A stretch of 64,000 bases of DNA from Eudorina sp. 2006-703-Eu-15. Its lineage: Eukaryota; Chlorophyta; Chlorophyceae; Chlamydomonadales; Volvocaceae. The notes below the pieces were generated by a model. It saw nothing but the letters and a program-made list of their open reading frames with translations, was not told the DNA's origin and did not search any database. How positions within the stretch are numbered: position 1 is the first letter of the stretch; every line of letters begins with the position of its first letter. The translations under genes were made by a program, and so were the position numbers. The stretch lies in contig BDSI01000014.1 in NCBI GenBank assembly GCA_003117195.1, positions 1,539,418-1,603,417 of the forward strand, given 5' to 3'. Of the stretch, positions 9,353 to 21,222 are shown piece after piece.

Positions 9353-12300
9353 ATGGGTTCACGGCCACCAGCAAAGTACGCGAGGGCGAGAATGCTCTCC
9401 CTCGTTTTGCTCTTGCTGGCGTCCGCACTTACTTGCACAAGTGGCGAAATAGTTCCTGAATCCAAGTCAGGAGTGTTATATGGTGAGAGAGCAGATGGTT
9501 GAAGTAATTGAATGTAATGAAGCTACGGCCTACGGGACGGAGTGCGGTTATAATCTACTGGAAGCAATCCACATATATCTGAGACACGTAAAGACAATCT
9601 CACAGCAAGGTTCACCAGTTCGCGCGTGAAAAACCAATGTCGGAATTCGATCGCTTTGTTTGCTTGTTAGTCAGTCTTGAAAGCATGTGCTGGCTGAGAC
9701 CGTCATGTGTGGCAACGCGATCGAGATGAATAAATAATTTCTTAATTATCTCCATGTAAGGTATTTTTTGTCTTCCCTTTGCAGGCTTCATTTCCGGCCT
9801 CGAGTTGCCCGGACCGGGGAACGAAGAACAGACGACCTTCTACCTCAACGAGCACGGTGGCAGCGGCACCACCTACCGCCTGAACTTCTGCGAGCAAGTA
9901 CCTGCGGATTATGTGCCGATAGGCACGCTCGTGGATGTGCCGTACGATGAAATCGTGGACGGTGTCGTGCACTCGTGCTCCCTGCCCACCCCAGCCGCAG
10001 CCACTGCTGAGGTCGAGGGGCAGCAGCGGGAAGGGCGGCCAGAGCGGCGGGCACTGCTGGGTGATTTCATCAACACGCCCACCAAGGTCCGCATTCTGGT
10101 ATACGTCGTCTCCATGTGCGGCTGGAATCAGCCACCAGCGGCGACGGCAGAGGTGAGGGTGAAGCGTCTCGATTGCGACATCACGTACGGCAGTAAACTG
10201 TGGATGCAGTGTATATGAGCGATGCCTCATTCCTCCTCCGCCCGTGAGGACGCTTCGTAGGGCCCAGCACGCGTTGCGCATCAATCACGCATGTAGCGCG
10301 GCTGCAAGGCAGGAACGGCCAGCAGCACCACCCAGCGCAACTGTATGTGTCGTACGCACCTGGAGATAGACCGTTGGCTGGGCGTTGCGGCCGTGAAAGA
10401 AATGACGTGCACATCTGGTACGACATACACGAGGGGATGTCAACGCACAGCCCCGCAAATAAAACCGCAGCAGGCATCGCCCATCATCACCCTGGTATGT
10501 GCATACTGCATCCTTTCGTGGCTTTCCAAGGGTTTGTGTTCCAAGGGTCCAAAGGGACAGCAACACCCTTGACGTCGGACCGCGATGATCACTGTACACG
10601 CCACCTTGCCTGTACGTCCATCCGTAATCCACCTCACAACAGTACGGCCTTTGCTGTTGGTTGCGTGTCCCAGCCCTAAACCAAGCGCACCGCACCCAAC
10701 CCGGCCCCAACTATTCGCTCACAACCCGGCAGGACGTCATGAACGTATTCTTCACCGGCAAGAATGTCCCCCAACCGTTCAACAACTCAGAGGCCCGCTC
10801 CCTGGCCGAGTACTACAAGACGTGCAGCTACGGTCAGGTGACCCTGTCCCCTTCTGATGTCAAGGTGCTGGGGCCGGTGGAGATCCCCTGCAAAGGCGCC
10901 GTTGACCCAAACATCAAACAATTCAACAGCGGCAACAGCTTTACCACTACGGACTGCGAAAACGAGAACCCCCAAAAATGGCAGTACTGGCTGTACGGCT
11001 GGGCTAAATCCAAGCAAGGCATTAATCCTGATGATTACCACCACCAAATGATGATCTTACCCAAGGGATACGCCGCCAAAAGTAAGTGGATGCATGCCAA
11101 GTGACGGCCCCTAACAATGCTGTATGTCGTGAGATTAGACATGCATGCCCGAGGTCTGGATGCAATCTGCTGATGTACGCCTGGATGCATTCTGCAATCT
11201 TGGGTTTACCCAATGATGCGCCTGTCTTGCTTGCTGCACGGCTTACGTGTTCACACGTCGCCCGGTTGGAACGCCCGGTCCGTCGGGACCACGATAGGGT
11301 CCAGCCACCTTGTAAGGGTTACTTTACAGGGTTACATTACATTTTCTCACGCACTCATGCTCGATCGGCATGGTCGGCATCGATCCCGAGAGAGAGCGCG
11401 GGCAGTCACATGCGCCCCCGCGTTTGAGTGATCAGCTTCCGACTTCTCCATCACAGCTCTGTCAACCATCCACATTCTTCCGTTGCGCGTGCAGAGTGTA
11501 ATGGCTTTGCCGGTTTAGCCACAATTGCACGCTGGTCATATGCAGCCACCGCCGTTAACAAGTGGGGCTGGGGCCTGGTATGGATGAACGGTGACTTATG
11601 GGGTAACCTCGAGTTCATGCTCCATGAGCTTGGCCACAACTACGGCATGGGACACGCAAACATCCCAGGCGGCTGCAATCTGGGGGATCAATGTGATAAC
11701 ACCTGCACCATGGGCTCGGGCGCCATCCGCTGCTTCAATGCGCCGCACAACTGGCAGGTGCGCAAGACTTGTCAATGTCCGTCCTTCGATGCCGTGCTGT
11801 ACCGTACTGTAACAAATAAAACTTAAATAGGTGCGGGATTTTCAGGGTGTCATAGTGTGTGTTATCATTAGGATGTTACAGCGGACCCCGCGGGTCATCG
11901 GTGACAGCCCCGGCGACAGCCGAGGCTTCCTCACCATACACTGCCTAAATGAACTAACGCCGCCATGGCGCTCCGGACAGGCTCCCCAAGTGTGTGTTAC
12001 ATGGCTGGGGGTGCATAACCCTGTGCGAGCCGTATGTAGCGCGGGCGGAATCCCAGCAGATCGTAGCTTCCAGCCCGTATTACTTGTATGCACGGACGAA
12101 AGTCGCCTTAGTTATATATGCTACAGTGGATCCTGCGGATTATCGGTGACAGCCCAAGCCTCCGCGCCGCCTAATAAGAAAACCTGGTCAGCCCCTTCAG
12201 GCCAATATCTAATTTTTCCTGTTTCACTGTGTCCACTTTCTCTCGGAATTATAAAGCTAGCGTCGACGCATCTACGAGTATATACCAGACTTTATTTGTC

Positions 12301-13078
12301 GGTGGATGCTGATCACACTGCCGTATAATGCCGTACTCCCTGCCGACAGGTCGGCTGGGGTAAGCCGATCCTCACCCTCAATGACGACAGCCTCGCTCAG
12401 GGCAAGTACACCGTCGCCACCATTCCACCGCAGCTCAGCACACGAAGCAGCATCGTCCTGATCACGGGTGCCGGTATGCCCGCTGGCCAGCGCCTCTTCA
12501 TCGCAGCGCGTATAAACGTCAAGCCCTATGATTTGCCTTACTCCAAGGAAGGACTTGCCTACCTGACCATGCACAATTACGATGGCAACGAGACGCACTT
12601 CTACAGAGCGACCGTTTTCGCGGGTGATGCCCATGAAGGCAACATCTGGCGCGACTCGAAGAGCAACATTGTTGTACGCTTCGACAGCTGGGATCCCGTG
12701 AAAGGAGCCACCGTTCGCATCTGCCGCCGCCGCGTTGCCTCCGAGACGAACTGCAATGACAATCTGGACGATGACTGCGACTTCCTGGAAGACCGATGGG
12801 ATCGGGACTGCGCCAAGGTGCAGCCTGCCTATCCACCCAGCCCAGACCCGCCCCGTCGCCCTCCATCTCCGCTGCCCCGCACTCCTCCCCCTCCCCCGCC
12901 GACCCGCCCTCCTCCCCCTTCCCCGCCGCCCCGCCCTCCTCCCCCTTCCCCGCCGCGCCGCCCTCCTCCCTCATCCCCGCCGCCCCGCTCACCCCGCCAG
13001 CCGTACTCCCCCCGCCAGCCCGCATCACCCCGTCAGTCCACGGTGCGGCCTCCACCTCCCTCTCCTCGCCGGCAGTGA
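9353..13078 (+). CDS. Gene 3: secreted gametolysin-like M11 metalloprotease with Pro-rich tail
   Basis: Proposed exons: 9353-9482, 9785-10152, 10733-11081, 11495-11757, 12350-13078 (1839 nt, 612 aa; phases 1,0,1,0). Architecture as in gene 2: signal peptide (LSLVLLLLASAL), propeptide with RRALLGD and SMCGW, and an M11 domain with HELGHNYGMGH (His326, His330, His336). The loop after the zinc site is shorter than in the paralogues: CDNTCTMGSGAIRC lacks three residues of the ATGGQG stretch and has Asn for His. Exon 5 ends with repeated SPRQPYSPRQPASPRQ and the family terminus SPRRQ. Intron 4 contains two copies of the TIR-like motif (11880 and 12124). Neighbours 2 and 4 share its upstream sequence, so similar regulation is likely (inference). 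Confidence 0.88.
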
Positions 13079-13562
13079 GTCATATATATCGAGCGGAGCG
13101 GCATGCGCGCAAGGCTCATGACGGATGCAGTGGTGGAGGCATGGTGATCATAGACAGGAGGCAGGGCCACCGAGCGCTAGCTTCGAAGCCGCTGCACGCG
13201 GCTTTCTTACGTGGCTCCAACCCCGGTTGCCCAGCCCTAGGACCATTACCTGGTGCGATTAGCTAGGAAGCAGAGGAACGGGCGGCGGCAGGCGTATAGC
13301 TCTGTGTGGTGAGCCAGAGCTCAGTTCAGGCCCGTAGGCGGCGCAGGCCCGCGCACATTACTGCCAGAGAGGCAGTGTCGTAATTGCCAGGTTCGTTTCT
13401 TTCCGCGCATGTTCGATGTGTGGCCAAGAACCACCTATCGTACACGACCGGCGGATGTGGCATGGCTAACAGAACGAACCCAGGCAGGTGTACATAATAA
13501 ATGATGTTACAGTGTTATATGTAAAAACCCAGAACGAGTAGAGCATCGAGGTAGGTTGAGTC

Positions 13563-13680
13563 GGTACCAAACCTCTATCTCGACGTATGTCGGTGCTCGT
13601 CGATGTGACGTACGACGGGATCATGGCTGGTGCCTTGCACTCCTGTGCCGTCCCCGTTCCCGTTGCCACCACTGCTGGCC
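13563..13680 (+). pseudogene. Decayed M11 exon-2 fragment, copy 3 (still open)
   Basis: Thirty-nine codons without a stop read GTKPLSRRMSVLVDVTYDG followed by IMAGALHSCAVPVPVATTAG. This aligns with the propeptide exon of genes 2-4 (PIGTLVDVPYDEIVDGVVHSC then SLPTPAAATAE). No upstream signal exon or downstream catalytic exon is attached, and no splice sites are evident. It is a solitary exon remnant, less decayed than those at 2.0 and 7.4 kb. Confidence 0.7.
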
Positions 13681-14026
13681 CCCGATTATTACGGCACCGG
13701 GTTTAATGCTGTGCGTGTTCGTGTGGAATGCATTCGTCTGCTGATTCCCCCGGTTTGTGGCTTGCTTGGCTTGCTTGCTTGGCTTCAAGAGACGTCTGGA
13801 TGTAGCCATGCATGTTGCTTGGTTAATTTCCGCTGGCACGCCTGAGGCACATAAGAACAGCAGGCCACGTTGCTCATGTCGTGGTGGTATACATTGCAGG
13901 TAGAATGGCATGCATTGCCAGGAGGTTTGGTTGCCAGGGTTTGCTTGCCAGGGCTGCGATGCTGTGCACTTCCGTGAGGACGCCTAGTTAGGACAGAAGG
14001 AATTGCAGGTATCAGCGGTCGGTCTA

Positions 14027-14601
<575 letters not shown>

Positions 14602-15539
14602 CTCTCCTCCCTTTGCGGTGAAAGGAGAGGTGCGTGAAGGGCAACATCCGCCCTTGCTTGCTCGATCAAGAGCACTCGCACGTCCTGAAAGGTACGGCAG
14701 AGGCTCTACGGAAAAGGGCCTCGGCCATGCCCTCTCGTCTCCGACGACTGGGCCCCGTGCAGCCCCGTTGCCTCGCGGGCCTCGGTGGGCTGTCCTACCT
14801 CCCTCAAATCCTTGCAACACCCGGTCCTTCCCCTCCGATGATTCCCGCCAAGCGCAAAACTGGGCGACGTGCGTAGCCCCCACTTCAACCTCATCACGTC
14901 CTTGAAGCACCCGGGGCGCGTTCCTGGGCAACTCGGAGATGTGCCCCTGTCAGTGCAAAAATCCGCCGTGCCCTCCAGAGGTTCTCGCCAGGCACATAAT
15001 TTGAAGGCGTCCGGGCCTGCAGTCCGGCTCATCAGCTAGTCAAGGAAAAGACCTACCTATCTACAAGACTTTTTCCTCGCGGTCCCATTGCGGCTGGTTC
15101 AGGGCCGGCCCGCACTGACTGTCGGATAAGTACTTCTGGGGTGTGGTACGTCCACGCAAACCTCCCAGGGATCCTGCCCAGACGCGGCAGGCCGTCGAGG
15201 GAGCGGGCTCATGCCGGATATCGCTCGCTGGCTGGCCGGGCTATGGTGACTTATCGGCAGCACCGGCCAGCTACGTATACGAACCCCCAAGCGTGACCCT
15301 GACCCGCCGTGGCGGCCATCGCCTACAAGGCTCGATGATCCCCGTCGTACCCAAAAGCCCCCTTCGCACTTATTACGCCACCATCCGGCCAGCCCCAACA
15401 CCCAGACTTACTCGCGGCCTCCCCGGTCCCGCAACCAGCCCCTCCCCATTCATCGGACACCCCCGTCCATCGCTGTCTCTGACGGGGTCCCAACCCACCC
15501 CTCCTTGTCCCTTACTCCCCTTCGTCTCCTGCACCTCGC

Positions 15540-16170
15540 TCCTCAGACTGCGAGCGAGTTGCACACATGGGAGACGTCCTTCAACCATCGCCAGAATGGG
15601 GTGGTTCGGCCCCACCCTGTCGTGAACCGTTGGAAGCGCTTCTTGTGGTCACAATCACACGACTTGCCCATATTGCCATTTGCAAGAGACGTAACAGTGT
15701 GCTGCGTCACAACGGATGGATGTAACACACGGCCGTTACATGCACAAAAACCCATGTCCAGAATTCTGGCACCATGCCGCGCCTTGCTTAGCCATTTCAA
15801 CCGGGGGAGGTGCTCCCAGCTGTACCGCCGCGTGGGGAGCATTTATTGCGTCTCGGGTCGCTGCCCTCAGTTTCACCCTCGCGCGCTCCATGGCTGTTAA
15901 TGCTGATAGACTGACGATCGATGTCCCACGTACACACATTGTTTTACGTCGTGCGGCGCCTCCGGCAGCCACACCTGCGCCCGGGTGGTTGGCCCGGGTA
16001 CGTGGGCTGCTATCTGTTGGACCACGGCCTGTGCCACCGGGCACTCCCAGAAATGGTGTGCTCGCGGCGAGGTTGCGTGGTGCCCTGCCCCTCCGAAGCC
16101 ACCGCACGCACACCGTGCGTGTGTTTTGTACATGGTTGGCTGGGGGTGCATAACCCCATACCTGTACAAC
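15540..16170 (-). mobile_element. Non-LTR retrotransposon (LINE) 3' relic
   Basis: On the minus strand a 90-codon frame (16169-15897) contains CxCGG then HHFWECPVAQAVVQQIA. This resembles the zinc-finger/RVT C-terminal region of algal and plant L1-like retrotransposons (H..W.CP.A..V). The similarity appears to continue after frame changes through 15736 and 15543. Frameshifts show it is dead. The family call rests on motif recognition only. Confidence 0.45.
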
Positions 16171-16589
16171 TATCCATACGAGCCATAGGCCCAAGATCAT
16201 GCAAAGAACGCTTAAAAGAACGCGAATGACGCTGCATAATCAGGGAAAGGAGACTACAACCGTCTGAAGGGGACGATTGGCTTGCGATGGGCGCACATGC
16301 GCTCCAAGAGCCTTGCTAACCGAGCCGGGTCCCAGGTCACAGCTTCCAGCATGTTAGTGAACTGAAGAAAGTCCTCGCCCGCGCGGGCAATGTCTAGGGG
16401 TGTCTAGCAAAATATGCTTTTCATCCTCGACACAACAGCTAGCAACGACAGACCCGCTGTTCCCTGGGAACACAGTGTCTGTCCCTACGCCCTCTGTTGG
16501 CCTCCAGAGCCCAACAAGACAACGGTAACTGCGTTTGCTTGCGATGCGTGCTGTAGGTAATGAATGACGTAGGATGTGGTGGTCACATC

Positions 16590-16660
16590 ACGGCTGCCGC
16601 GCCTGCAAATGACACACCCATCAAATGCTTGTACCTCGATATCCCGATGTACCTTTGGAC
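16590..16660 (-). mobile_element. LINE fragment related to the one in gene 4 intron 2
   Basis: Read on the minus strand, 'gatatcgaggtacaagcatt' and 'tgatgggtgtgtcattt' match 'gatgtcgaagtataagcact' and 'ggatgggtctgtcgttt' in the LINE relic at about 18245-18285. It is too short to place within an element. Confidence 0.4.
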
Positions 16661-17369
16661 AGAGTGCCCCAGCAGCGACTGGGCAAGAAAGATATTTATA
16701 GCGATACATGTAAAGCAGTGATAGCCAAGACCTCAAAATTGATATTATTAGCAACGACCTTAATAAAAAGGTTAGATGTCTTTTTTAAATTTTGCTTATA
16801 CAGCAGACGAATTCGAATATTGCCTCCCTATTTTGACTACTGAAACACATCTTGCAGTCCGAGGCGGTAGGGATAAAAGTTTTATTAATGGCTTATGTTG
16901 TCATTTCATGAAAACATTGTTTGGGAGAACCATCTATCTATCTCGGAACCCCAACCGGCGCGCTCGGTCGCGCTCGCATATCGCGTGGCGCTTGTTTCCC
17001 ATCTGTTGGGCTATCTTCGTCAACCTAAAATCAACATAAAATCAAAATTTTCATTGGTTCAGTGATAAATGTTGACCGCTAAGAGTGGACGTTTTGACGT
17101 TTTATTTTGTGAGGTTTTGTGTTAGAAGCTGCAAGCTTGTACGGTCCAGACGAGCCAAGAGGCTCATGGACCGCCGAACTGGAAACAAGAACTGAGTGGA
17201 CAATTTTGATGCTGTCCAATTGACTCGTCACTTTGCGTCGGTTGGCCCAGCCCAGAGGCGCACAGCGACGACCTGAAGCGACAAAGGGACACCGTTAGAA
17301 TTTAGGCGCATAATATTAGACTTTTTTCCAAATGTCATTTAAGTAACTGCTAATTGCTGGCTGTGTGTC

Positions 17370-20300
17370 ATGGTTTTTCGGCCAACGGCAAAGTACTCGA
17401 GGGGGAGAATGCTTTCCCTCGTTCCGCTCTTGCTGGCGTCCGCACTTATTTGCACAAGTGGCGAAATACATCAAAGCTTCAACACAGGAGTGCTAAGGGG
17501 TGGGTATATAAATGGTGATTAACAAAGTTACGGGACCCTACGGAACTGAGTGTGGATACCATGTAATGCAAGTAGTCCACCATACAATTATTCATTATAT
17601 AAAATTAAATATTAAACATATCGCATGTGCAGGATTAATTAGTCAAAGCTGTACTCCGTTACTCCGTTATCGGATTTCGATTTATTGCTGGCAGCTGCGG
17701 GGAATTTGTGTTGCAGTGCAATCGATATTACTGCTTGCTCGTTACCAGTAAGAAACTTGTATGAATCGACTTGCCCGTGCAGGCTTCATCAGCGGTCTTG
17801 AACTGCCCGAAGCTGGGAGCAACGAGTCTTCCGTTGTGACCTTCTACATCAACGAACACGGCGGCAGCGGAACCATCTATCGCCTAAATTTCTGCAAGCA
17901 AGTGGCCCAGGAGGATGTGCCGATCGGCGAGCTTGTGGATGTGCCGTACGATGAAATCGTGGACGGTGTCGTACGGTCGTGTTCCCTGCCCACCCCAGCG
18001 ACCGGTACCGAGTCCGAGGGGCAGCCGCGGGAAGGGCGGCCAGAGCGGCGGGCGCTGCTGGGCGAGCGAATCACCACGCCCACCAAGGTCCGCATCCTGG
18101 TGTTCATCGTCTCCATGTGCGGCTGGAATCAGCCACCAGCGGCGACGACGGAGGTGAGGGTGCAGCGTCTTTCAAAGGTCGAAACAGCAGGGTAGTAGTA
18201 ATGTAGATGCTGTACGTAAATATGAGATCCCGACGAAAAACGACAGACCCATCCAGTGCTTATACTTCGACATCTGGATTCCCGAAGCCGGTGGGCTGGT
18301 CGGGCGGCACTCAACCACGATTTGCCGCATGTACAAAATTGCAACTGGACCGCGCCATCTCGCAGGCACGCTCCCCCTTCGCTCCACGAACATAGCCTCC
18401 GCCGGGGAGTTTCCATCACGGTGCCCCTAAGCCCGCTTCCGCAAGCACAGAACGAAGCCCCCCATGCTTCGCACCCGTATAACAGTATTGCATGCACTTG
18501 GGAAGTGAAGCGCGCTACGCATCGGTACATCAGGGGCGAACCGCTTACTTCAGCTTGTTCAGCTTCGCAGACAGCGAGCGAGAACGTAGCAGAACGGGCC
18601 AGGTTACAAAGTTTCCGGCGACAGGCGCTGAAATCCCTTATGTAACGGCAAGTAAGGCATGACACAAGTGACCGTTGGGCGGTGCGGCCTCCAGTCACTG
18701 ACGTGCACGTGCACACCAAGCTGGAGCCAGGCGAGCAGCAGATAAAACCCATGCATCAATATCCCAATTGTTAACACTGCTACCTTTCTTGTTTTTCAGA
18801 GGTTCCCAAGGGACAGCATCACCCCTGATGGACCGCCGCATGATCATTACTGAAACGCATCCCAGCTGTACGTTCATCCGTACACCAAACAGTACGGTCT
18901 CACCTACATTGGTTACGTGTCCCAACCTAAAGCCAAGCCCACCGCACCCAACCCGGCCCCGACTACTCGCTCACAACCCGGCAGGACGTCATGAACGTAT
19001 TCTTCACCGGCAAGGGTCTCCCCTTTCCGTTCAACGCCTCGGAGGCCCGCTCCCTGGCTGAGTACTACAGGACGTGCAGCTACGGTCAGGTGACCCTGTC
19101 CCCCTCTGATGTCAAGGTGCTGGGGCCGGTGGAGATCCCCTGCAGCGGCACTTTGACGAACATCGGGTTTACCTTCCCCGACGGGAACAATTTTACCACC
19201 AACACCTGCGGCAGTGACAACGACAAAAAATGGCAGTACTGGCTGCATGCCTGGGCTAAATCCAAGTACGGCGTCAATCCACTGGATTACCACCACAGCA
19301 TGATGATCGTACCCAACGGGTACTTCGGCAAGGTCGACAGTAAGTGGCTGTAACGTGCCAACCGATCAATGACTCGTGCCATTTGTAACAAGGCACGGCC
19401 AAATGAAGGCTTCTCTCGATGATGCTGAGCGGAGCCCCGAGTTAAGACGTATCCTGTAACCCGGCATTACAGTGGCGGCCGTTCACATTGTTGTACGTAT
19501 CAGTAAGAGCACGCTCCCTTCCTTGGAGTCCATTACACGTGATATATCGATTGAGCAATACGTGCATAAATGCCGTAAGCAACCAAACCATGTGCATGCC
19601 GGCCTTGCTTGCTCCACGGTACTTGCTTTACCTCGTTTGTTACCGTGGCGCAACTCTTTACGTCGGGAACATCTGCCGCGCTTGCGTGGATGGTGAGCCA
19701 TCCAGCTTCGGGGTCTTCGCATTCGTCCAGTACAACTGCTTGCCACACAACGTACGTACATTATTCCACCGTTCCATCCATATGCTCGTACGGTTCCGTC
19801 GCTCCGCACACAGAGTGTTACGGCATCGCTGGTACGGCATCGATTGATCGCCAATTTAAAGACACCAACAACTACAACAACTGGGGTACGGGCTTCGTGT
19901 GGATGAGTGGTGACGCCTGGTGGAGCGCTGAGATGATGCTCCATGAGATTGGACACAATTACGGCATGGCTCACGCCACCATCCTCGGCAACTGCGATCT
20001 GGGGGGCCAGTGCGACCACACCTGCACCATGGGCGCTAGGGGCGGCCAGGGCATCCGCTGCTTCAACGCGCCGCACAACTGGCAGGTCAGCGCGCAAAAC
20101 CCGAACTCAATAGGGGCGAGCATTGGATAGTAAACAGGTGATGTCGAGCTAGGTAAGAAAATATAGAGATACTAAAAAACGATGACAGGAAACGTTACGC
20201 CAGGATATAGACAGTAAATATACAGCTAGGTTCGATACACCTTTACCCATACATCGTTTTCAGTACAGTTGACCCCGCGTGTCATCATCGGTGACAACCG

Positions 20301-21222
20301 TAGCCTGCTCCGCACCTCCGGACAGATTTCACAAGTTCACCGAAGCACACCCCGCATCCACTCTATCAGTGAAGCACGCACCCCGTACTTTGGCGAAGAG
20401 GCTTACAAACGTTGCGCACCATTGCTAATCACGGCGCCGTACATTGCCGTACGTGCTCCTTGATGACAGATCGGATGGGGCGGGCCATTCCTCACTCTCA
20501 ACGGCGACAACCTCGCTGCTGGCATCTACACCGTCGCCACCATTCCTCCGCAGCTCAGCACACGCAGCAGCAGCGCGATAATCACGGGCGCCGGTATGCC
20601 CCCTGACCAGCGCCTCTTCCTGTCGGCTCGCATCAACGTCTACCCCTACGATTTACCTTACCAGAAGTCAGACGACGGGCTACCTTTCCTGATCATGCAC
20701 AATTACAGAGGCACTGACAGAAACCCTTTTGTGTACACGGTACTCGCGGGTCAGATCCGCGAAGGCAACATCTGGCGCGACCCGAACAGCAACATTGCTA
20801 TCCGCTTTGACCGCTGGGATCCCGTGAAAGGAGCCAACGTTCGCATCTGCCGCAGCCGCGCTGCCTCCGAGACTAACTGCAATGACAATCTGGACGATGA
20901 CTGCGACTTCCTGGAAGACCGATGGGATCGGGACTGCGCCAAGATGTGGCCAGCCTATCCACCCAGCCCCGAACCGCCCATGAGCCCACCTAGCCCACCA
21001 TCTCCACCTCCCCCCCGGCCGCCCCGCAGTCCTCCCCCCTCGCCGCCGCCCCGCCCTCCTCCCCCTCCCCCGCCGCCTCGTCCTCCTCCACCGCCCCCGC
21101 CGCCCAGCCCTCCATCCCCGCCCAAGCCGCCCCGCCCTCCATCCCCGACCCCGCCGCCCCGTTCACCCCGCCAGCCCTCATCACCCCGCCGGCCTCCACC
21201 TCCCTCTCCTCGTCGGAAGTGA
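17370..21222 (+). CDS. Gene 4: secreted gametolysin-like M11 metalloprotease with long Pro-rich tail
   Basis: Proposed exons: 17370-17499, 17783-18153, 18985-19339, 19814-20085, 20470-21222 (1881 nt, 626 aa; phases 1,0,1,0). Signal peptide LSLVPLLLASAL; propeptide with RRALLGE and SMCGW. M11 domain with HEIGHNYGMAH (His329, His333, His339) and CDHTCTMG downstream. The N-terminal part of exon 4 is the most diverged of the set (CYGIAGTASIDRQFKDT). The Pro-rich tail has long PPPPPP runs and ends SPRRK. Intron 2 is 831 bp because it carries an antisense LINE relic. Intron 3 has an LTR-like sequence (19384-19471). Intron 4 has a TIR-like motif (20267). Exon 5 starts with ATC instead of GTC (Ile for Val). 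The exon-3 start is fixed by phase: an upstream acceptor would put a TAA in frame. Confidence 0.87.
18180..18650 (-). mobile_element. Antisense LINE relic inside intron 2 of gene 4
   Basis: The minus strand encodes VHAILLYGCEAWGA, a hallmark of the C-terminal part of non-LTR retrotransposon reverse transcriptases (LLYGxExW). After a frameshift come a Glu-Arg-Gly ... Pro-Ala-Arg-Trp block (about 18390-18340) and IQMSKYKHWMGL, the usual order in such elements. Frames are broken. The host intron is longer than its counterparts (509-580 bp in genes 2 and 3), which fits an insertion. Confidence 0.6.
19384..19471. mobile_element. Solo LTR-like copy of the TRIM family in gene 4 intron 3
   Basis: The 88-bp sequence starts TGTAACAAGGCACGGCCAAA and ends CTGTAACCCGGCATTACA. 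It is colinear with the 81-bp terminal repeats of the TRIM at 46928-47340 (TGTAAC, CGGCCAAA, GGCTTCTC, GATGCTG, TGTAACCC, TTACA). No matching 5-bp target duplication flanks it, so it is an old copy or was moved by duplication. Confidence 0.6.
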
